Assembly: GCA_038040285.1 (NCBI GenBank)
Contig: JBBPIN010000008.1
Location: 1-64,000 of the forward strand
DNA from: Mayfieldus sp038040285
GTDB lineage: Bacteria > Actinomycetota > Thermoleophilia > Solirubrobacterales > 70-9
Direction of reading: 5' to 3'
Length of the DNA stretch: 64,000 nt
How positions within the stretch are numbered: position 1 is the first letter of the stretch; each line of letters starts with the position of its first letter. The notes beneath the pieces were generated by a model. That model saw only the letters and a list, made by a program, of their open reading frames with translations. It was not told the origin of the DNA and ran no database searches. Made by a program: the position numbers and the translations under genes. This document shows positions 33,803 to 43,027 of the stretch, one piece after another.

Positions 33803-34276
33803 CTATTTCTCCAGGTAGCTGAGCTTGTACTTGCCGATCTGAATCTCGTCACCGTCCTCGAGCCGGTGCGACTCGATCCGGCGCCGGTTCACGTAGGTCC
33901 CGTTGAGCGAGCCGAGGTCGTCGATGTAGAGGCCGTCGCGACGCCTGACCAGCAACGCATGGTTGCGGGAGACGGTCACGTCGTCCAGGAACACGCCAGC
34001 GTCGGGGCTGCGGCCGATGCTGACCCGGTCGTCCTCGATCGTGAAGCTCTCGCCGGCCCGGCCGCCGCCGGCCCGGATCACCAACGCGGCCCCGGCGCGC
34101 TCCACCACCTCGTCGATGTCCACCGGCTGCATCTCGCCGGTGTCGTCGACCGTGTAGGTCATCGTGGTCGGCTCCTCGCCGCCCTCCGGGCGGGCGCTCA
34201 GGTACGCCCCACATTTCTGGCAGTAGTTGGCGCCCTCGGGATTGACGAAGCCGCATTCGGGGCAGTGGACGGCCAC
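33803..34276 (-). CDS. FHA-domain protein with N-terminal zinc ribbon (GarA-like)
   Basis: 157 aa. The N-terminal zinc ribbon has Cys5, Cys8, Cys19 and Cys22. A linker with adjacent threonines (EPTTMTYTVDD) recalls the phosphorylated ETTS motif of GarA/OdhI. The C-terminal FHA domain shows VSIGRSPDAGVFLDDVTVSR, RNHALL and GSLNGTYVNRRRI, the phosphothreonine-binding loops. GarA controls 2-oxoglutarate metabolism when phosphorylated by PknG/PknB; that role is inferred from family and from its neighbour ftsR. Confidence 0.85.
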   Translation of the reverse strand: MAVHCPECGFVNPEGANYCQKCGAYLSARPEGGEEPTTMTYTVDDTGEMQPVDIDEVVERAGAALVIRAGGGRAGESFTIEDDRVSIGRSPDAGVFLDDVTVSRNHALLVRRRDGLYIDDLGSLNGTYVNRRRIESHRLEDGDEIQIGKYKLSYLEK

Positions 34277-34291
34277 TGGCCTCCCCCGGCT

Positions 34292-34561
34292 CTAGGAGGC
34301 GTCCTTGGGCTCGCCCGTGCTCTGGGTCTTGCCCGCGAGGATCTCGGTGAGCTGGCGCACGTCATCGCCTGAGATAAGCGAATCGCCGCGCTCCCGCTTC
34401 TGGCGCAGCCTGTTGACCAGCTCGGCGCGCAAAATGTCGATCTTGCCGTGCAGCACGCGGCGCCTGTAGGAGATCTCCTGCTCTTCCTCTGTGAGGCTCT
34501 CGATTAGGTCCTTCAGCTCGCTGTCGTCGAGCGCGCCGAGGTCCGGAAATGTTTCCTCCAT
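34292..34561 (-). CDS. RsiG-like c-di-GMP-responsive anti-sigma protein
   Basis: 89-aa helical protein. Residues 27-42 carry E-x3-S-x2-R-x3-H-x3-D (Glu27, Ser31, Arg34, His38, Asp42), one change from the c-di-GMP signature E-x3-S-x2-R-x3-Q-x3-D of RsiG, and the context SYRRRVLHGKIDILRAEL matches RsiG closely. Streptomyces RsiG holds sigma-WhiG when bound to c-di-GMP; a single-motif homodimeric version is known in Rubrobacter. A homodimer is expected here. ATG 34561; upstream in-frame sequence is not conserved-looking. Confidence 0.78.
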   Translation of the reverse strand: MEETFPDLGALDDSELKDLIESLTEEEQEISYRRRVLHGKIDILRAELVNRLRQKRERGDSLISGDDVRQLTEILAGKTQSTGEPKDAS

Positions 34562-34611
34562 GTCGGCCAGTATATGCGCGATCTCTGAAGCTTCAAGTGA
34601 GGGTTGAAGGT

Positions 34612-35271
34612 TTATGGAGAATGGGCGGGCGGTTGCGAAACGTCGCCTGGCCCCCGCAGGTCGTGAAACCCCATTCGCGCGTACATCGCCGTCGCCAGCA
34701 AACTGGCGATCAGCCCGACGATCAGCAGCGCCTTCGGGACCCATCCGGCGAACACCATGGCGAAGAACATTGAGCCCATGACCGGGAACACCGCGGCTCG
34801 CCCCAGCCAGTTGATCTCGAGCTCGATCCCGCGCCGCAGAGCCAGCTGGGCGAGCGCCAGGGTGACCAGCTCGCGCCCCGCCAGCACCGCCAGCGCCCAG
34901 CGTGGCAGCAGGTGAAAATGCCAGCAGACCGCAGCGCCGGAGAGGATCGTCAGCCGGTCGACGACGGGGTCCAGCAGCGCTCCCATGCGGCTGTACTGTC
35001 CGGTCACCCGGGCGAGCAGGCCGTCGAGGTAGTCGCCGGCGGCGATCAGCCAGAACAGGATCGCGGCCGGGGCGCTACGGCCATCGCCCGAGTCGAATGC
35101 GAGGTACAGGAACACCGGGATGCTGGCCAGCCTCACGTAGCCGACCAGGTTGGGAATCGTGAACGGGTTCAACGGCTGGCCGGAACGGGTGGCGCGCGGC
35201 GCCGGTGCGGTGCGGTCCAGCCCGAGCAGGCTTCGCAAGCGCCCCTTGCCGAAGGGAGCCCGCTCGCTCAC
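34612..35271 (-). CDS. pgsA: CDP-alcohol phosphatidyltransferase (PgsA-like)
   Basis: 219 aa, about six helices. The full CDP-alcohol motif is present: Asp80, Asp83-Gly84, Ala87-Arg88, Gly97, Asp101 and Asp105. It makes phosphatidylglycerol phosphate or phosphatidylinositol phosphate from CDP-diacylglycerol; head-group specificity is not certain. GTG 35271 overlaps the proS stop (GTGA). Linkage to the FHA and MerR genes mirrors the pgsA2-garA-ftsR neighbourhood of mycobacteria. Confidence 0.87.
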   Translation of the reverse strand: MSERAPFGKGRLRSLLGLDRTAPAPRATRSGQPLNPFTIPNLVGYVRLASIPVFLYLAFDSGDGRSAPAAILFWLIAAGDYLDGLLARVTGQYSRMGALLDPVVDRLTILSGAAVCWHFHLLPRWALAVLAGRELVTLALAQLALRRGIELEINWLGRAAVFPVMGSMFFAMVFAGWVPKALLIVGLIASLLATAMYARMGFHDLRGPGDVSQPPAHSP

Positions 35272-36953
35272 TCCAGGCTCTCGAGAATCTCGCGCGCGCC
35301 GGCGGCCGCTTCGCCGACCGCGAGCTTGTGCTCGGCGCCGCTTCGCCGCACCTGCGCTTCGATCATCCCCTCCGCCAGCCCGCGCCGGCCGACGACGAGG
35401 CGCAAGGGGCAGCCCAGTAGCTCGGCGTCGGTCAGCTTCTCCCCTGGCCCCGCATCGCGGTCGTCGTAGATCACCTCGGCACCGACATCGCGCAGCTCCT
35501 CGTAGAGGCGATCGGCCGCCCCCCTCTCGGGCTCGTCGGCCTTCGCCAGCGAGACGAGATGAATGCTCCACGGCGAGATCACACGCGGCCAGACGATCCC
35601 GCTCTCGTCGGCGCCCTGCTCGACCGCCGCGGCGATCACCCGCGCCGGTCCGATCCCGTAGCTACCCATGACGATCGGTTGCTCGCGTCCTTCCTCGTCG
35701 AGATAGGTGGCGCCGAGGGGTTCGGAGTAGCGGGTTCCGAGCTTGAAGATGCCGGCGACCTCAATCGCGCGCTCGATCTCGATCGGATGCCCACCGGGGG
35801 CGAGGTCGCCCGCCTCGACCTGGCGGATGTCGGCCTCCTCGAAGGGGAAGTCACGTCCGGGCGCGACGCCGGTCAGATGGGCGTCGGCCTTGTTCGCTCC
35901 GCAGACGTAGCCCTCGGCCTGGATCGCAGCGTCCTTGATCACCGGAAGCTTGGCGCCGACCGGGCCCACGAAGCCAGCCGGCCCCAGCTCGGCCGCGATC
36001 TCCTCCGGATGGGCGGGACGGAAGTCGGCGCCGAGGACGCTGCGCAGCTTCAGCTCGTTGAGGCGGTGGTCCCCGCGCACGAGCGCCAGCACCATGCCGC
36101 GTTCCTTCACCACCACCGGCATCGCCTTCAGCAGAGCGCCGGGCAGCACCCCGAGCGCGTTGGAGACCTCCTCCACCGTGGTCAAGCCGGGGGTGCCCAC
36201 CTCCTTGGGTTCCTCGAGCGCCGCGGGCAATTGCACCGGTTGCGGATCGGCGCTGGCAACTTCGATGTCGGCCGCATAGCCGGGCGCCAGGGCAACCTCG
36301 TTCTCGCCCGCCGCACACGGCGCCATGTAGTCGTGGGCGCCGAGGCCTCCCATCATCCCGACGTCGGACTCGACCCGGTACCAGCGCAGCCCGCAGCGAT
36401 CGAAGATGCGGTCGTAGGCCTCGATGTGGCGCGCATAGCTGCGCTCCAATCCCTCGACGTCGCGGTCGAAGCTGTAGGAGTCCTTCATCAGGAACTCGCG
36501 CGTGCGCAGGACTCCCGCGCGCGGCCGCGGCTCGTCGCGCTCCTTGGTTTGAAAGTGGTAGAGGATCTTCGGCAGCTCGCGGTAGGAACGGACCTCGTTG
36601 GCGACATGGAAGGTCACGCTCTCCTCATGTGTCATCGCCAGAACCAGCTCTGAGCCCTTGCGATCCTCCAGCTTCAGCAGCTCCTCGATCTCGTAGCGCC
36701 CGGTGCGCTTCCAGATCTCGGCCGGCTGCAGGACCGGCATCAGCATCTCCTGGCCCCCGATCGCGTCGATCTCCTCACGGATGATCCCTTCGACCTTGCG
36801 GTGCGCTCGCCAACCGGCCGGCAGGAAGGTCCACAGGCCCGCCGCGACCTGGCGGATAAGCCCGGCCCGCACCAACAGCTTGTGCGAGGTCGCCTCGGCG
36901 TCGGCGGGCGCCTCCTTGAGGGTGGGCCAGAACAGCTCCGTGGCGCGCGACAT
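35268..36953 (-). CDS. proS: Prolyl-tRNA synthetase, bacterial type with editing insertion
   Basis: 561 aa. Class II core with TSHKLLVRAGLIRQVAAGLW and LMPVLQPAEIWKRTGRY, a bacterial-type YbaK/INS editing domain between motifs 2 and 3 (about residues 230-390), motif 3 IVMGSYGIGPARVIAA, and an anticodon-binding C-terminus. ATG 36953. First gene of the - strand operon that continues to 30942. Confidence 0.95.
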   Translation of the reverse strand: MSRATELFWPTLKEAPADAEATSHKLLVRAGLIRQVAAGLWTFLPAGWRAHRKVEGIIREEIDAIGGQEMLMPVLQPAEIWKRTGRYEIEELLKLEDRKGSELVLAMTHEESVTFHVANEVRSYRELPKILYHFQTKERDEPRPRAGVLRTREFLMKDSYSFDRDVEGLERSYARHIEAYDRIFDRCGLRWYRVESDVGMMGGLGAHDYMAPCAAGENEVALAPGYAADIEVASADPQPVQLPAALEEPKEVGTPGLTTVEEVSNALGVLPGALLKAMPVVVKERGMVLALVRGDHRLNELKLRSVLGADFRPAHPEEIAAELGPAGFVGPVGAKLPVIKDAAIQAEGYVCGANKADAHLTGVAPGRDFPFEEADIRQVEAGDLAPGGHPIEIERAIEVAGIFKLGTRYSEPLGATYLDEEGREQPIVMGSYGIGPARVIAAAVEQGADESGIVWPRVISPWSIHLVSLAKADEPERGAADRLYEELRDVGAEVIYDDRDAGPGEKLTDAELLGCPLRLVVGRRGLAEGMIEAQVRRSGAEHKLAVGEAAAGAREILESLE

Positions 36954-37077
36954 GGCGTCGTACGGTAACTGCCAGGGCCGCCGCCGAGCAGCGCGTGCTA
37001 GACATCACGGCGCGCAGGGCCCGCGACCGGCGGCGGCGCAGCCGAAGCGTTTCGTTTGCGGACGGGTTTTAGCCTCG

Positions 37078-38577
37078 ATGAGCGCACAGCAAGGGCAGAC
37101 GACCACGGCGGCAATCCGCATCGTTTCCCTCGCCGCAACGCTGGCCGTTGCGCTGGCGATGATCGCGGCCCCACCGAGGGCGGCGGCTTCGAGCGACCAG
37201 TTCACCGTCCTCGACCCCACCCCCTCGCTTCTGAACGGTGAGAGCGCTGCTCGGCGCTCGGACATCCTCGACCGCTTGCAGGCATTGGGCGTCGACTCGG
37301 TGCGGATCCAGGTTCAGTGGCGCGTCCTCGCCCCCGCCCCCGAGAGCTCGACCAAGCCGGCGGACTTCGACGGCTCCGACCCGGGCGATTATCCAAACCG
37401 CGCGTTCGACGTTCTCGACAGCATCGTGCGTGGCGTCCAGGCCCGCGGCATGGACGCGCTGCTTGTGCCGACCGGTCCGATCCCCGACTGGGCGAGCTCG
37501 ACCGGCCGCGGGAGTCTCTTCGATCCCGACCCCGACGAGTTCGAGCAGTTCGTGCAGGCGCTCGGCCAGCGCTACGACGGGACCTGCGTGCCGCCCAATT
37601 GCGCGGGCGGGCCCGACGGCGATCCGCTGCCGCGAGTCGACCAATGGTCTGTCTACAACGAGCCCAACCTGAAAACGTTTCTGCGCCCCCAACGGGCATC
37701 CGACGGCCGCACCGTCTCGGGTCTCATCTACCGCCGATTGTTCCTGGCGGCGCAGCGCGCCCTCGCCGACACCGGACACAGGAAGGACCTCCTGCTGATC
37801 GGGGAGACCGCCCCGAGCAGGGGGAGCGCCTCGACAGCGCCGCTGAAGTTCCTGCGCCAGGTCTTCTGCCTCTCCCGCGACTACCGCCTCGTCCGCGGCT
37901 GCCAGCCGATCGAGGCCGATGGCTGGGCCCACCATCCATACAACCCGCACATTCCGCCCTGGGAGGTTCCGAAGCAGGTCCATCGCTCGATCATCTCGAT
38001 CGGCTCCATGGACCGACTGGTCCACGCATTGCGCTTGGCGGCTCGAGCCGGCGCGACCGTGCAGCGGCTTCCCGTCTATGTGACCGAATACGGGATCGAG
38101 AGCTATCCGCAGGGCGGCTTCGGGGTCAGCCCTCAGAGACAGGCCGAGTACCTGGGCATCGCCGAGTACCTGCTCTACCGCAACCCGTGGGTGAGCTCGT
38201 TCGCCCAGTACCTGCTCGACGACGACCGCAACCCGAGCCAGCTGCTCTCTTTCCAGACCGGGCTGCGGTTCGCCAACGGCTTTCCGAAGCCGTCTTATGA
38301 CGCCTTTCCGATCGCCCTTGTGGCGCGCCAGCGCAAGAACGTGTGGGACGAAATCTGGGGCCACGTGCGGCCCGGTGAGGGGCCCTATTCGGTGCAGATC
38401 GAGTACCGGGATGGCGACACGGGCCCTGTCCGCCGGTTCACCGAGGTCCCCACCGACCGCAACGGCTACTTCCGCTTCAACACGCCCTCCCGGCGCGGGC
38501 GTCAGTGGCGCGCGACCTGCCCGCTGCCCGGCGGCGCCGAGCTCCAAGGGCCTTTCGTGCGCTCTTACCGCTTTTGA
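37078..38577 (+). CDS. Secreted clan-A glycoside hydrolase-like protein, paralogue 1
   Basis: 499 aa with a signal peptide (IVSLAATLAVALAMIAAPP, then RAAA). TIM-barrel features of clan GH-A (GH5/GH39-like): acid/base Glu195 in WSVYNEPNL and nucleophile Glu337 in YVTEYGIES, plus GADGWAHHPY-like EADGWAHHPYNP. A C-terminal beta domain of about 80 residues follows the barrel. Substrate unknown. It shares length, order of motifs and C-terminal domain with the next two genes, so all three arose by tandem duplication. Confidence 0.78.
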   Translation: MSAQQGQTTTAAIRIVSLAATLAVALAMIAAPPRAAASSDQFTVLDPTPSLLNGESAARRSDILDRLQALGVDSVRIQVQWRVLAPAPESSTKPADFDGSDPGDYPNRAFDVLDSIVRGVQARGMDALLVPTGPIPDWASSTGRGSLFDPDPDEFEQFVQALGQRYDGTCVPPNCAGGPDGDPLPRVDQWSVYNEPNLKTFLRPQRASDGRTVSGLIYRRLFLAAQRALADTGHRKDLLLIGETAPSRGSASTAPLKFLRQVFCLSRDYRLVRGCQPIEADGWAHHPYNPHIPPWEVPKQVHRSIISIGSMDRLVHALRLAARAGATVQRLPVYVTEYGIESYPQGGFGVSPQRQAEYLGIAEYLLYRNPWVSSFAQYLLDDDRNPSQLLSFQTGLRFANGFPKPSYDAFPIALVARQRKNVWDEIWGHVRPGEGPYSVQIEYRDGDTGPVRRFTEVPTDRNGYFRFNTPSRRGRQWRATCPLPGGAELQGPFVRSYRF

Positions 38578-38714
38578 CTAGGCGCCGATAGCGGCCCGGT
38601 GACACTCCCGCCCGGGAGGTTTGCTAGAAAGCCCGATCCGCCCGCGGGTCCCCATTCGGCGCAGGCCGTAGCCGGGGGCCGAAACTTCTCGGCGACTGAC
38701 AGGTTCTTTCTGCG

Positions 38715-40208
38715 ATGCGCACAGACACTTCGCAACGAATTCGAACGTCCCGAAGGCCAATCGTCGGCCGTCACCGGCTGCACGCGTTGGCGGCCACCGT
38801 CGCGCTTGCTGCGTCGCTCGCGACCGTGCCAGCGGCTTCGGCCTCACGCAGCGAGACGACGCTTTTCGATCTCGGCGGTGCGGCGCTGGATGTTTCCGCC
38901 GAGGGGCGGGCCAAGCAGCTCGACGAGCTGCAGGACCTTGGTGTCGACACGGTGCGCGTGATCGTCGCCTGGCGACAGATCGCACCTGAGCCCAATTCCC
39001 CGACCAAGCCGACCTTCGATGCGACGGATCCGGCGGCATACCCCCAGCAGTGGGACGCCCTCGACGATCTCGTCCGGGGCGCCCGGTCCCGCGGCCTGAG
39101 TGTCCTGCTTACCCCCGGCACCCCGGTCCCCGACTGGGCCAGCTCTGCGCACGAGCAGTTCACCGACCCCAATCCGTCCGACTTTCAGCAGTTCGTGCAG
39201 GCGCTCGGCACCCGCTACAGCGGCAACTACTCCCCGCCCCCCATCCTGCCGACAGACCCGCCGAATCCGGTCCTGCCGCGGGTCGACCACTGGTCGGTCC
39301 TCAACGAGGCAAACCTGACCCTGTTCCTGAAGCCGCAGTTGCGGCACGGCAAGTCGGTCTCCGGAAGGATCTATCGCGAGCTCTTCCTCGCCGCCCAGCG
39401 CGGCCTCCAGGCCAGCGGCCACACAAACGACACGCTGCTGATCGGCGAGGCCTCTCCGGGCCCCGGGCGCAAGGGCACCGATCCGATCACCTTCCTGCGC
39501 GGCGTCTTCTGCCTCAACGCCAAGTTCAAGCGCAAGGGCGGCTGCGCGCCGATCAACGCCGATGGGTGGGCACAGCATCCCTACGACCCGTTCGACGCTC
39601 CCTTCGAGTCCTCCCACAACCTGATCAACCTCGACACGATCGACGAGCTGGCCACGGCGCTGAAAAAGGCCCGCGCCGCCGGTGCTACTACGCGCAAGCT
39701 GCCGATCTACGTTACCGAGTACGGCATCGAGAGCGTTCCCGACCGCAGGTACGGGGTCAGCCAGCTCCAGCAGGCCGAGTACATCGCGATCTCGGAGTAC
39801 CTGATGTACCGCAACCCCACGATCCGCAGCTTCGGGCAGTACCTGATGCAGGACGACGTCGGCAATGCCCAGGTGAACTTCCAGACCGGGCTTCGCTTCT
39901 CCGACGGCCGCAAGAAGATCTCCTACGACGCCTTCCCGATCGCCCTGGTGGCGCAGCGTCCCAGCGAGAAGCGCAACAAGGTCACGATCTGGGGGCATGT
40001 ACGGCCCAAGGGCGGTCCGTTCACGGTGACCGTCAAGGCGAGGGGGCCCGGTGCCGCCCACAGGCTGAAGACGATTCACACCAGCGCCAACGGCTACTTC
40101 CAATTCCGCACCACCTTCCACCAAGGGCGCCGGTACAGTGCCTCGACCCGTCTCCCGGACGGAACCGAGCTGACCGGTCCATTCGTGCGCGTCTACGTCT
40201 TCAAGTGA
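38715..40208 (+). CDS. Secreted clan-A glycoside hydrolase-like protein, paralogue 2
   Basis: 497 aa. Basic N-terminus then a signal segment (LAATVALAASLATVPAASAS). Acid/base Glu198 in WSVLNEANL and nucleophile Glu335 in YVTEYGIES are kept. Closest to paralogue 1: identical runs such as YVTEYGIES, PVPDWASS versus PIPDWASS and FQTGLRF. A C-terminal beta domain is present. A 137-bp gap separates it from paralogue 1; its stop is one base before paralogue 3. Confidence 0.78.
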   Translation: MRTDTSQRIRTSRRPIVGRHRLHALAATVALAASLATVPAASASRSETTLFDLGGAALDVSAEGRAKQLDELQDLGVDTVRVIVAWRQIAPEPNSPTKPTFDATDPAAYPQQWDALDDLVRGARSRGLSVLLTPGTPVPDWASSAHEQFTDPNPSDFQQFVQALGTRYSGNYSPPPILPTDPPNPVLPRVDHWSVLNEANLTLFLKPQLRHGKSVSGRIYRELFLAAQRGLQASGHTNDTLLIGEASPGPGRKGTDPITFLRGVFCLNAKFKRKGGCAPINADGWAQHPYDPFDAPFESSHNLINLDTIDELATALKKARAAGATTRKLPIYVTEYGIESVPDRRYGVSQLQQAEYIAISEYLMYRNPTIRSFGQYLMQDDVGNAQVNFQTGLRFSDGRKKISYDAFPIALVAQRPSEKRNKVTIWGHVRPKGGPFTVTVKARGPGAAHRLKTIHTSANGYFQFRTTFHQGRRYSASTRLPDGTELTGPFVRVYVFK

Positions 40209-40209
40209 C

Positions 40210-41703
40210 ATGCGTCGCCCCTGGCTGTTAGCCGCGGCCCTTGCCGTGGTCGCGGTGGGGGTCGCCGCCGTGGCGCTGATCCACGACCGCTCGCCCGCCG
40301 AGGCGAACCCGCCCGGCTTCCCGGACAACCCGCAGGGGCGAAAGCCGTTGATCTTCGACGTCGGGCTGGTCGCCAATACCGATCCGAGAATGGCGCTGGC
40401 GCAGGCGCACTCGCTTGGAGCCGACGCGATTCGTGTTCTCGTGTCCTGGAACCTGGTCGCTCCGACGCAGCGACCAGGAGATTTCCACCCGGCCGACCCG
40501 GCCGACCACAACTACAACTTCGGCTACTTCGACTCCGCCCTGCGGGAGATTCACCGCCTCGGGATGAAGGTCCTGCTGTCACCGACCGGGCCAGCGCCGG
40601 CGTGGGCGGCGAAGCCGGGCAGCGCCGGCTTGGTCGACCCGGACCCGGGGCAATTCGGACAGTTCGTATCCGCGCTGGCGAAGCGTTACGACGGGCGATT
40701 CCGTGGCTCGGGGAAAGCATCCCCCCTGCCGAAGGCGGACCTCTGGGCGATCTGGAACGAGCCCAACCTGTCGATCTTCCTACAACCTCAGAATCGCAAC
40801 GGCCGGCCATACTCGCCGCTGCTGTACCGCAAGCTCTACCTGGCGGCGCAAACGGCGATCCACGACCAGCAACCGTCGGCGCCGATCTTGATCGGCGAGA
40901 CCGCGCCCACCGGCGGCGAGGATTCGACCGACCCGCTCACCTTCACGCGCCAGACGCTCTGCCTCAACGGCGACTTCGAGCCGTTGCCCAACTGTCCGCA
41001 GCCGGACGAGAAGGTCGATGCGGTCGGCTGGTCCACGCACCCCTATCCGCTGGCCGGTCAGGCGCCGTTCGAGCCGGTCACGAACCCCCGCTTCGTGACC
41101 ATGAGCTCGCTGAGCGCGCTCGAGGTGACGCTGGACGGGGCTGCGCGCGCAGGGGCGATCCCGTCCGACTTTCCCCTCTACATCACCGAGTTCGGGGTTC
41201 AGAGCTACCCCGACCCCAACGCGGTGAGCCTCCAGCAGCAGGCCGCCGACATCGGGATCGCCGAGAACTTCGCCTACCAGGACCCCCGCGTCGCCACCTT
41301 CGCCCAGTACCTGTTGAGCGACGACAGCCCCGGGGCGGTCCCCGGTCAGGTCTACGGCGGGTTCGAGTCGGGATTGCGGTTCTTCGCCGGGCGCAAGAAG
41401 CCGTCCTACGACGCGTTCCGCCTGCCACTCGCGGTGCAGAGGCTCGGCGACAGCGTCTCGTTCTGGGGCATCGTGCAGCCCCATCCGCACCCCACGACGG
41501 TGACGATTCGCTACCGCAACCCTGGCCGGCCGCCCAGGGAGCTGCAGAAGGTAGACACCGACTCAGCCGGCGTCTACACGACCACCTACGGCGACACCTC
41601 GGGCCGCAGATGGCAGGTCGTGTGGCGCTCGCCAGTCGACCACCACACGTACCACAGCCCCTGGATTCGCTCCTACGAGTACGCGGCGCCGGCGACGGGC
41701 TAG
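40210..41703 (+). CDS. Clan-A glycoside hydrolase-like protein, paralogue 3
   Basis: 497 aa. N-terminal hydrophobic anchor (LLAAALAVVAVGVAAVAL). Glu184 in WAIWNEPNL and Glu327 in YITEFGVQS keep the catalytic pair. It is the most diverged of the three (shorter loops, different N-terminal region). ATG 40210 is one base after the stop of paralogue 2, so the two are translated from one message. The last four bases overlap the convergent ispG gene. Confidence 0.77.
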   Translation: MRRPWLLAAALAVVAVGVAAVALIHDRSPAEANPPGFPDNPQGRKPLIFDVGLVANTDPRMALAQAHSLGADAIRVLVSWNLVAPTQRPGDFHPADPADHNYNFGYFDSALREIHRLGMKVLLSPTGPAPAWAAKPGSAGLVDPDPGQFGQFVSALAKRYDGRFRGSGKASPLPKADLWAIWNEPNLSIFLQPQNRNGRPYSPLLYRKLYLAAQTAIHDQQPSAPILIGETAPTGGEDSTDPLTFTRQTLCLNGDFEPLPNCPQPDEKVDAVGWSTHPYPLAGQAPFEPVTNPRFVTMSSLSALEVTLDGAARAGAIPSDFPLYITEFGVQSYPDPNAVSLQQQAADIGIAENFAYQDPRVATFAQYLLSDDSPGAVPGQVYGGFESGLRFFAGRKKPSYDAFRLPLAVQRLGDSVSFWGIVQPHPHPTTVTIRYRNPGRPPRELQKVDTDSAGVYTTTYGDTSGRRWQVVWRSPVDHHTYHSPWIRSYEYAAPATG

Positions 41704-42953
41704 GCCCGAGTGAAGCGGCGTCCGGCGGTCGGCGAGGCTTCCTCGTCGAGCAGCACCCGGTCGGACTCGCCCTGCTCGGCCGCCTCGGCCTCCATCTTGG
41801 CGATCCGCTCCGGAGTCAACTCGTCGGCGTTCTCCTCCTCGATGCGCGCCAGCCACTCGGCGCCCTCCTGCGCCTCGGTCTCGTCAGCCTCGACCTTGCC
41901 GCGGTGCAGCGAGCGGTCGATCTCGTCGAAGAGCGCATCGACGAGCTGCGCCTGCGGGACCTTCCGCAGCGGCTTGCCTTGCGAGAAGATCAGCCCCTCG
42001 TCCTTTGCTCCGGTGATGCCGAAGTCGGCGTGTGAGGCCTCGCCGATCCCGTTCACCGCGCAGCCCAAAACAGCGACCTCGATCGGCTCCGTATAGGCCT
42101 CCAGTCGCTGCTCGATCTCGGCGACAACCGTGTCCATGTCGAACTGAAGCCGCCCGCAGGTCGGGCAGGCGATCAGCACCGGGCCGCGCTGGCGCAGGTG
42201 CAGCGCCTTGAGGATCTCCCAGGCGACCTTGACCTCCTCCTCGGCGTGGAAGGTGGAGAGGCTGATCCGGATCGTGTCCCCCACCCCGTCGGCCAGCAGT
42301 GTCCCGAGCCCGACCGCCGACTTCAGCGAGCCCGACCACTTGGTACCCGCCTCGGTGATCCCGAGATGGATCGGATAGGGGATCTTCTCGGCCAGAAGCC
42401 GGTTCGCGGCGATCGTGTTCGGCACGTTGGTCGACTTGATCGAGACCTTGAAGTTCTCGAAGTCGAGGCCCTCCATGAGCTCGACGAACTCGACCGCCGC
42501 CGCGACGAGTGCCTCGACTGGCTCCGACCGTTCCAGCTCGTGCAGGTGCTTGGGCAGCGAGCCGGAGTTGACGCCGATTCGCATCGGCACCCCGGCCTTG
42601 GTCGCCTTTGCGGCCACCTCGGCGACCTTGTCGCGACCGCCGATGTTGCCGGGGTTGAGCCGGATGCAGTCGGCACCGGCGTCGATTGCCTTCAGCGCCA
42701 GGGTGTGGTTGAAGTGGATGTCGGCGATGACCGGGATCGGCGACTCCTTGACGATCGTCTTCAGCGCCTCGACGTCCTTGTCGCGCGGCACCGCGACCCG
42801 CACGATGTCGGCGCCCGCCTCGGCGACGGTGCGGATCTGCTCCATCGTCGCCTCGAGGTTGGCGGTCTCGGTTTTGGTCATCGTCTGCACGACGACCGGC
42901 GCGCCACCGCCGATCGGCACGTCACGCACGAATATCTGGCGCTTTGAGGCCAT
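41700..42953 (-). CDS. ispG: 4-hydroxy-3-methylbut-2-enyl diphosphate synthase (IspG/GcpE)
   Basis: 417 aa. TIM-barrel N-domain (PVVVQTMTKTETANLEAT, ADIHFNHTLALKAI, RIGVNSGSLPKH) and the C-terminal 4Fe-4S domain with ACPTCGR and VLGCAVNGIGEA. Catalyses the sixth step of the MEP isoprenoid pathway; dxr and uppS are also in this block. The last ~55 residues are an acidic, Glu/Ala-rich extension not found in most IspG proteins. ATG 42953. Confidence 0.95.
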   Translation of the reverse strand: MASKRQIFVRDVPIGGGAPVVVQTMTKTETANLEATMEQIRTVAEAGADIVRVAVPRDKDVEALKTIVKESPIPVIADIHFNHTLALKAIDAGADCIRLNPGNIGGRDKVAEVAAKATKAGVPMRIGVNSGSLPKHLHELERSEPVEALVAAAVEFVELMEGLDFENFKVSIKSTNVPNTIAANRLLAEKIPYPIHLGITEAGTKWSGSLKSAVGLGTLLADGVGDTIRISLSTFHAEEEVKVAWEILKALHLRQRGPVLIACPTCGRLQFDMDTVVAEIEQRLEAYTEPIEVAVLGCAVNGIGEASHADFGITGAKDEGLIFSQGKPLRKVPQAQLVDALFDEIDRSLHRGKVEADETEAQEGAEWLARIEEENADELTPERIAKMEAEAAEQGESDRVLLDEEASPTAGRRFTRA

Positions 42954-43027
42954 AGGTCAAGGGTACCTGGGGTGCCTCACGCCCCTTGTGAACTCGTGCA
43001 GACGCGATACGAATACCCGAGCAAGGG

